DNA from: Geobacter sp.
GTDB lineage: Bacteria; Desulfobacterota; Desulfuromonadia; Geobacterales; Geobacteraceae
Reading direction: 5' to 3'
NCBI GenBank assembly: GCA_003857395.1
Contig: RPRC01000111.1
Span: 1-28,996, forward strand
Length of the DNA: 28,996 nucleotides
The notes under the pieces were generated by a model, which saw nothing but the letters and a program-made list of their open reading frames with translations, searched no databases and had not been told where the DNA came from. How positions within the stretch are numbered: the stretch's first letter is position 1; the number at the start of each line of letters is the position of its first letter. Position numbers and translations under genes: made by a program. Shown piece by piece: positions 25,355 to 28,996 of this stretch.

Positions 25355-26254
25355 TCAGTAAATTCTCCTGTTCCTTATCTTGACAACGGAAGTTAACTGC
25401 CTGCTCTTCGGCACCCAATTCGGATCTGTTCTTTTGGTTGTCACCCCGGTAATCGTGACCCTGACGGCTCTGATCTTGTTGGGGTCAGAGGGGTTATTGT
25501 CCTCAGAATCAATGTCATACAAGTAGCTGAATCTCAGCGACGACAGATTGCTGGCTATGATTGTCGCAGGAGCCACATTATTCACTAGCCGGGCAAGGCA
25601 GCTCTGGCCAACCGGACAGTCGCTGCTTGTGGCGTTGGTCACCATCAAATAGGTAATAGTATCACTAACTACGGCTGGGGAGGATTTGGCAAAGATATCA
25701 CCGGCTTTAATAATTTCGCTGCTAGGAAAAGGCACGGAAGGAGTAATCGTTATGCTTGGTGGGGTGGTGTTAAGAGCCGATACAACAAGTGTGCCGCTTA
25801 AAACCCGACTGTTATCGAAAGGCCTGATTATTTTAACCGTATCCCCGATGACAAAACCGTCGAGTACTGGTGAAAAGGCGACGTTGGCAGTAAAGCTCGA
25901 AGTTCCGGAAATCGTCGAACTGTCCTGTGTTATCCTGGCAAATCGACCTCCGGCAGATGTGGAATTGAGTGTCACACTTGAGGAATAATTATGGAGAGTG
26001 AGAGGCAAACCTTCAGACAGAGGATTATTAGTAAGCGGGGCTAACATCCCTGCCATCTTGAAGTCACGAGAGAGAGTGTCTATCGCAATTCGAAGATTCT
26101 GCTGTACCTCGACAACCTCGTCCTGATTATAGGCATTTTTCATGTGCGTAAGGTACAGAGAGTACACAGCCCCGATGACTATTCCCAGAATGACTGAGAC
26201 TACAAGCATCTCGACGAGGGTAAAACCACGGTTCTCTCTTAGAAACGTCTTCAT
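25355..26254 (-). CDS. pilW: Minor pilin PilW-like protein
   Basis: A 299-residue minor pilin with the leader MKTFLRENRG, cleavage and helix FTLVEMLVVSVILGIVIGAVYSLYL (E at +5), then the PilW-typical QQNLRIAIDTLSRDFKMAGM. The beta-rich head contains a disulfide candidate (DCPVGQSC). The frame stays open for 120 bases upstream, but MKTFLRENRGFTLVEM is the natural start and overlaps the pilV stop as ATGA. Confidence 0.92.
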   Translation of the reverse strand: MKTFLRENRGFTLVEMLVVSVILGIVIGAVYSLYLTHMKNAYNQDEVVEVQQNLRIAIDTLSRDFKMAGMLAPLTNNPLSEGLPLTLHNYSSSVTLNSTSAGGRFARITQDSSTISGTSSFTANVAFSPVLDGFVIGDTVKIIRPFDNSRVLSGTLVVSALNTTPPSITITPSVPFPSSEIIKAGDIFAKSSPAVVSDTITYLMVTNATSSDCPVGQSCLARLVNNVAPATIIASNLSSLRFSYLYDIDSEDNNPSDPNKIRAVRVTITGVTTKRTDPNWVPKSRQLTSVVKIRNRRIY

Positions 26255-26691
26255 ACAAGCCTCTTGAACCCGGTGATTGTCACGGTTTTGTTGTTTGCAT
26301 AGGTTATCGTCACGATGATCCGTACCGTCCCCTGGAGAATACCATTTGCAGATGTGCCAAAGGTTCTTGTGCACGTTGTTGTGAACCTCCCGGCCGTGCG
26401 GTCGGTAATAAAATTATTAGCCGGGTTAGCGGGGTCAGGATAATAAGCAAAAGTACCATCACTTGGGGGAGTTGGGTTGATTCGCGAATCACTGGAACTC
26501 CAGGACAAGACATCTTCAAGAACCTGTTGGCCAAGAGAGGTGGCTACCGTGAGCTGTTGAGCAGTAGAATCGGCTTTCATTGCAACAGTCTGCATGCCTA
26601 TGACCGCAAAAATAGCAATGGTCATGAGAGTCATGGCTACAAGAACTTCGATAAGAGTGAACCCTTGATTATTCTTCAGATGTCTTTCCAT
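26251..26691 (-). CDS. pilV: Minor pilin PilV-like protein
   Basis: A 146-residue minor pilin with the leader MERHLKNNQG and the helix FTLIEVLVAMTLMTIAIFAVIGM (E at +5), followed by the PilV-like AQQLTVATSLGQQVLEDVL and a compact beta head ending ITITYANNKTVTITGFKRL. GGGGAG lies 8 bases before the chosen ATG, and another in-frame Met 39 bases upstream has no site. It lies 45 bases after the DsbC-like gene, first of the coupled pilV-pilW-pilX set. Confidence 0.9.
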   Translation of the reverse strand: MERHLKNNQGFTLIEVLVAMTLMTIAIFAVIGMQTVAMKADSTAQQLTVATSLGQQVLEDVLSWSSSDSRINPTPPSDGTFAYYPDPANPANNFITDRTAGRFTTTCTRTFGTSANGILQGTVRIIVTITYANNKTVTITGFKRLV

Positions 26692-26736
26692 TGTTTCATC
26701 TCCCCTGGCATTGGAGGTGTTGATGCGCAAAACGGA

Positions 26737-27579
26737 TTATTTATTCTCAACTTCACTTTTCCCTGCCAGCAAGCCACGCAACGTCTTTATGTTCTGCGCG
26801 CCCGAAATCAGGCGGCCATCAGGAAAGATCATTGCCGGAGTCCCGTCAATGCCCAGAGACGCTCCTAATTTTATCGTTTCATCCACCGGTTCTTTCGGGT
26901 CTTTGAGCCCTGGCACCGGAAGTACCTCCTTCTCGAAAGCCTTTTCCAATATCTCGAGGGAATTCGAACTGAGGATTACCCGCGCCTTATCGTATGCACC
27001 AGGGTGCATCTCCAGAGGGAACATTTTAATAAAGATGGCCAGGTCCGGCTCAACGACAACAAGCTTCTTCAACTCGGCATGTAGTCGAGCACAAAACGAG
27101 CAATCAGGGTCGGTAAAAACTATCAGGCGTTTTTTCCCGCCAAGGTTCCCCATGACAATCGAGTTTTTCAGGGGAATTGAAGCGAGCTCTTCCTTGGATA
27201 AAATCTTTGGTAGTTCGACCGGTGGAGGCGTAAGGGAACTTTTCGTAACCGTATCAAAAATCGGACCCGGAACAAGCATCTTCTTGCTAAAGTCCAGATA
27301 AGCAATGGCCTGACGATTACCCTGCTGCACGGTAACTTCATACAAACCTTTAACAGGGGACATCTTCACTTCTTTCACATCACCGAGACCCTTGAATATT
27401 GAAGTAGCCTCTGCTCTCGAGAGGGTATGGCAGGAGGCGCAGTTGTGAATCATAGCCTTGCTTGGAGAAGATCCAGGAGCTTTCTTTTTGGATTGTTTTG
27501 CAGCACTTCCCGAAACAGCATCGGCAGCACCGATACTTAGAAGAACTACAATCGCCATAACAGATAGAATTCGATACAC
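26737..27579 (-). CDS. DsbC-like periplasmic thiol:disulfide isomerase with N-terminal CXXCH motif
   Basis: A 280-residue periplasmic protein. After a signal peptide (YRILSVMAIVVLLSIGAADA) comes NCASCHTLSRAEA, a CXXCH motif of the c-type heme kind. Next is a DsbC_N-like dimerisation domain (GLYEVTVQQGNRQAIAYLDF), then a thioredoxin fold with the redox pair DCSFC and cis-proline GTPAMIFPDGR, as in DsbC. Such proteins isomerise or form disulfides in exported proteins. The start is a GTG with GGAGG 4 bases before it; the frame is open further up but no start there has a comparable site. It begins the minor-pilin operon, directly behind a sigma-54 promoter. Whether heme is attached is unknown. 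CXXCH here may be a redox pair. Confidence 0.86.
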   Translation of the reverse strand: MYRILSVMAIVVLLSIGAADAVSGSAAKQSKKKAPGSSPSKAMIHNCASCHTLSRAEATSIFKGLGDVKEVKMSPVKGLYEVTVQQGNRQAIAYLDFSKKMLVPGPIFDTVTKSSLTPPPVELPKILSKEELASIPLKNSIVMGNLGGKKRLIVFTDPDCSFCARLHAELKKLVVVEPDLAIFIKMFPLEMHPGAYDKARVILSSNSLEILEKAFEKEVLPVPGLKDPKEPVDETIKLGASLGIDGTPAMIFPDGRLISGAQNIKTLRGLLAGKSEVENK

Positions 27580-27614
27580 AAAACCTCCGCAACTTCTCGT
27601 TATGCACATGTCCA

Positions 27615-27630
27615 AGCAATCAATGTGCCA
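27615..27630 (-). promoter_or_regulatory. Sigma-54 (-24/-12) promoter of the dsbC-pilVWX-pilY1 operon
   Basis: The minus strand reads TGGCACATTGATTGCT, a near-exact match to the consensus TGGCACG-N4-TTGCW with GG and GC correctly spaced. The start point is predicted near 27604, about 25 bases before the GTG of the DsbC-like gene and just ahead of its GGAGG. A sigma-54 activator is encoded at the right edge of the window. Confidence 0.85.
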
Positions 27631-27713
27631 AGCCAGACACCCATCACTAGGCAGACCCAACATGTTGATATTACATGCCATTTATAACGATGCTACAACT
27701 TCAATCTGAGTTG

Positions 27714-27732
27714 CTATGCAAATATTGCATAG
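27714..27732 (-). promoter_or_regulatory. Candidate enhancer site for a sigma-54 activator (perfect dyad)
   Basis: The minus strand reads CTATGCAATATTTGCATAG, a perfect inverted repeat with 8-bp arms around 3 bases. Its centre is about 119 bases upstream of the predicted sigma-54 start, the usual distance for an enhancer-binding protein. A related 19-mer (15 of 19 identical) occurs at 28456-28474. Confidence 0.6.
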
Positions 27733-27758
27733 AACTTCCAACAAATATGACTATCTGT

Positions 27759-27786
27759 GAAAGCTTTCGAACAAAGGTGCACCTTT
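27759..27786 (-). terminator. Two palindromes after the FimT-like gene; weak terminator or protein site
   Basis: AAAGGTGCACCTTT (27773-27786) and GAAAGCTTTC (27759-27768) are both perfect palindromes, just after the FimT-like gene stop. The first could fold into a 5-bp stem with a few T residues after it, a poor terminator. They could equally be regulatory sites upstream of the sigma-54 promoter. Confidence 0.3.
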
Positions 27787-27798
27787 TAGTCCGGCACT

Positions 27799-28395
27799 TC
27801 ACATCTTTTCCCACCCAGAGCCATTCCAGCGGCGCAACGTATAACCGAAATCCTTCGAATTCATTGTCAATGCCATGGCTCCTCCATGACTTGAACGTAA
27901 ATATACTGTTCCCGCATTGCTGGTAAGATCGGGATTACAAATCAAAGTGTTATTGTTCGGAAAGGTAATTCCGTCATCCGAAGGTGCATACGTGGGAATC
28001 TGGCCACAGCTACCGTAGCCAAAACAAAGCCCCCCGCCCTTGTCTCTCAATTTCAATGTTCTTACCACTTCATCGTCCGCGGTATTCCACTCCCCATCAT
28101 CCCCTCGGCCAGAAAGAAGCGAGATTTGGCCCAAAGCAGGATCAAAGCTAATTGCATAGTACTTTTCACTGAGGGCACACTGCTTTGCCTCTTTGACCAT
28201 GCCGGCTATTTCCCACATCACCGACTTGAGACAACAGGAGCCATAAAACGAGGCAAAAAGGGGCGTTGCTACTGCAAGGAGTATCGCCACAATGGCTAGC
28301 GCAATCAAGAGCTCCAGCAGGGTAAAACCGTGCCCGCTTTTCGAAAGACCTTGGAACCCACGCGACCGGATTTCCTGCCAGGAAAGAGCATTCAT
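27799..28395 (-). CDS. Minor pseudopilin, FimT/GspH family (second copy, Cys-rich)
   Basis: A 198-residue minor pilin with a rather long 23-residue leader ending SGHG, then helix FTLLELLIALAIVAILLAVA with E at +5. The head has a FimT/GspH-like pattern (MVKEAKQCALSEKYYAISFD) and ends FGYTLRRWNGSGWEKM. It contains six cysteines in the head (GSCC, QC, LC, SC, IC), more than the copy at 19313, suggesting disulfides. The chosen ATG has GGAGG 4 bases before it; the open frame extends 54 bases further up. It lies upstream of, and separate from, the DsbC-led operon. The minus-strand promoter is not clear; a weak TTGCGA-N17-GATATT sits just before the gene. Confidence 0.88.
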   Translation of the reverse strand: MNALSWQEIRSRGFQGLSKSGHGFTLLELLIALAIVAILLAVATPLFASFYGSCCLKSVMWEIAGMVKEAKQCALSEKYYAISFDPALGQISLLSGRGDDGEWNTADDEVVRTLKLRDKGGGLCFGYGSCGQIPTYAPSDDGITFPNNNTLICNPDLTSNAGTVYLRSSHGGAMALTMNSKDFGYTLRRWNGSGWEKM

Positions 28396-28449
28396 TCGAC
28401 CTCCAGTCAAACAGAATATCCTCAAACACTGCTTGTATCGCAAAAACAA

Positions 28450-28480
28450 AAAGAGCCGTGCAATAATTGCATAGCTCTTT
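28450..28480 (-). terminator. Rho-independent terminator after the sigma-54 activator gene
   Basis: Arms AAAGAGC and GCTCTTT, with an inner TGCAA/TTGCA pairing, form a long stem on the minus strand followed by TTGTTTTTG, 38 bases after the activator stop. The stem contains the second copy of the dyad described at 27714-27732. It could therefore serve both as terminator and as binding site. Confidence 0.7.
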
Positions 28481-28518
28481 CTTGATTACAAGTTTTTTAT
28501 TAATTTATTCACATTTTG

Positions 28519-28996
28519 TTAATCCATCTTGTACTCCTTGATTTTATAGAGCAATGCTCGGTGACTTATCTCCAGAATCTTTGCTGCATGAGTTCTGTTG
28601 CCGCCAGTCTTTTCAAGGGCCTTGCGGATAAATTCCTTTTCAAGCGTTTCACTGGCGCGCTTGAGCGAAAAACAATCCGGGGTAGAATCTGAGCCACTGG
28701 AACTCCTTTTTTCACGAAGCATGCTCTCTGGCAGACTTTCACTCCTGAGGAGATTCCCTTCACAGAGGACCAGAGCCCTCTCGACACAGTTTTCCAACTC
28801 TCTCACATTACCGGGCCAGGCATACCCCATGAGGCTTGCGATGAAATCGGCTGAAAGGCGGACATCGCTTTTGCCAAGCAGGGTTGAATACTTTTTCAGG
28901 AAATGGTTCACGAGAAACGGAATATCTTCCGTTCGTTCACGCAGTGGCGGAACGCTGATAGAGAAAACGTTGATGCGGTAAAACAGATCCTCACGA
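28519..28996 (-). CDS. Sigma-54-dependent transcriptional activator (NtrC family), C-terminal part
   Basis: The last 158 residues of an enhancer-binding protein that runs off the right edge. The first visible residues, REDLFYRINVFSISVPPLRERTEDIP, are the end of the AAA+ sigma-54 interaction domain, and MGYAWPGNVRELENCVERALVL is its C-terminal signature. A 30-residue linker follows, then a Fis-type helix-turn-helix (NRTHAAKILEISHRALLYKIKEY). The N-terminal sensor or receiver domain is not visible, so it cannot be said whether this is a two-component regulator such as PilR. It sits just upstream of the pilin genes, of which the dsbC-led operon has a sigma-54 promoter, and is the obvious candidate activator. 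Confidence 0.92.
   Translation of the reverse strand, partial: REDLFYRINVFSISVPPLRERTEDIPFLVNHFLKKYSTLLGKSDVRLSADFIASLMGYAWPGNVRELENCVERALVLCEGNLLRSESLPESMLREKRSSSGSDSTPDCFSLKRASETLEKEFIRKALEKTGGNRTHAAKILEISHRALLYKIKEYKMD

Noticed and set aside
26711..27301. A 196-codon plus-strand open frame opposite the DsbC-like gene
   Set aside because: No ribosome-binding site and no recognisable protein features. The minus-strand gene carries the CXXC and cis-proline motifs.
28396..28458. A sigma-54 promoter directly before the Cys-rich FimT-like gene
   Set aside because: TTGCACGGCTCTTTTTG has a partial -24 element but no GC at -12, so the match is too weak.
28598..28981. A 127-codon plus-strand open frame at the right edge
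   Set aside because: Antisense to the conserved AAA+ and HTH coding region of the activator.
1..28996. CRISPR array, insertion sequence, prophage, tRNA or rRNA
   Set aside because: No regularly spaced repeats, transposase or integrase motifs, or structural RNA signatures were found on either strand by reading. Gene order is continuous and typical.

Overview
The window looks like chromosomal DNA from a Geobacter-like member of the Desulfuromonadia (Geobacterales). The main reason is gene order: nifU/nifS, a phosphohexomutase, accC-accB-pepP-aroQ, roadblock-TPR-aroB-aroK-aroC, then pilQPONM and a minor-pilin/PilY1 cluster beside a sigma-54 activator. From memory this resembles the Geobacter arrangement. 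A PxxKW-type Cys-rich small protein and the futalosine-pathway gene mqnA fit the same group. Every protein gene but one lies on the minus strand, so transcription runs from high to low coordinates. No tRNA, rRNA, transposase or CRISPR array was seen.

Layout. 1-1405: Fe-S cluster assembly genes nifU and nifS (nifS cut by the left edge). 1523-2941: a phosphoglucomutase/phosphomannomutase. 3238-3525: the only plus-strand gene, a Cys-rich PxxKW-type protein with its own promoter and terminator. 3565-12622: a long metabolic run, in transcription order aroC, aroK, aroB, a TPR protein, a roadblock/LC7 protein, aroQ, pepP, accB, accC, gcvH, mqnA. It makes chorismate, builds the biotin carboxylase half of acetyl-CoA carboxylase, and ends with the enzyme that diverts chorismate to menaquinone. 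12791-13351: an unknown lipoprotein. 13440-19124: a small XRE regulator followed by pilM, pilN, pilO, pilP and pilQ, the alignment complex and outer-membrane secretin of type IV pili. pilP is split between two frames as the sequence stands.

19313-27579 is a second pilus operon. In transcription order it holds a DsbC-like disulfide isomerase carrying a CXXCH motif, pilV, pilW, pilX, a small secreted protein, pilY1, an Ig-like lipoprotein and a FimT/GspH pseudopilin. The first gene is preceded by a textbook -24/-12 sigma-54 promoter at 27615-27630. A perfect 8-bp-arm dyad sits about 119 bases upstream of the predicted start, where an enhancer-binding protein would be expected. A second FimT/GspH gene (27799-28395) lies upstream. 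The C-terminal part of a sigma-54 activator runs off the right edge, and a related copy of the dyad lies between these two genes.

The most notable signals are this promoter/dyad/activator arrangement, the pairing of a disulfide isomerase with Cys-rich pilus tip proteins, the pilP frame break, and a small unknown secreted protein next to PilY1. Much of the window is conserved housekeeping. I see no wholly new system, but the regulatory unit and the tip-protein operon merit a second look.
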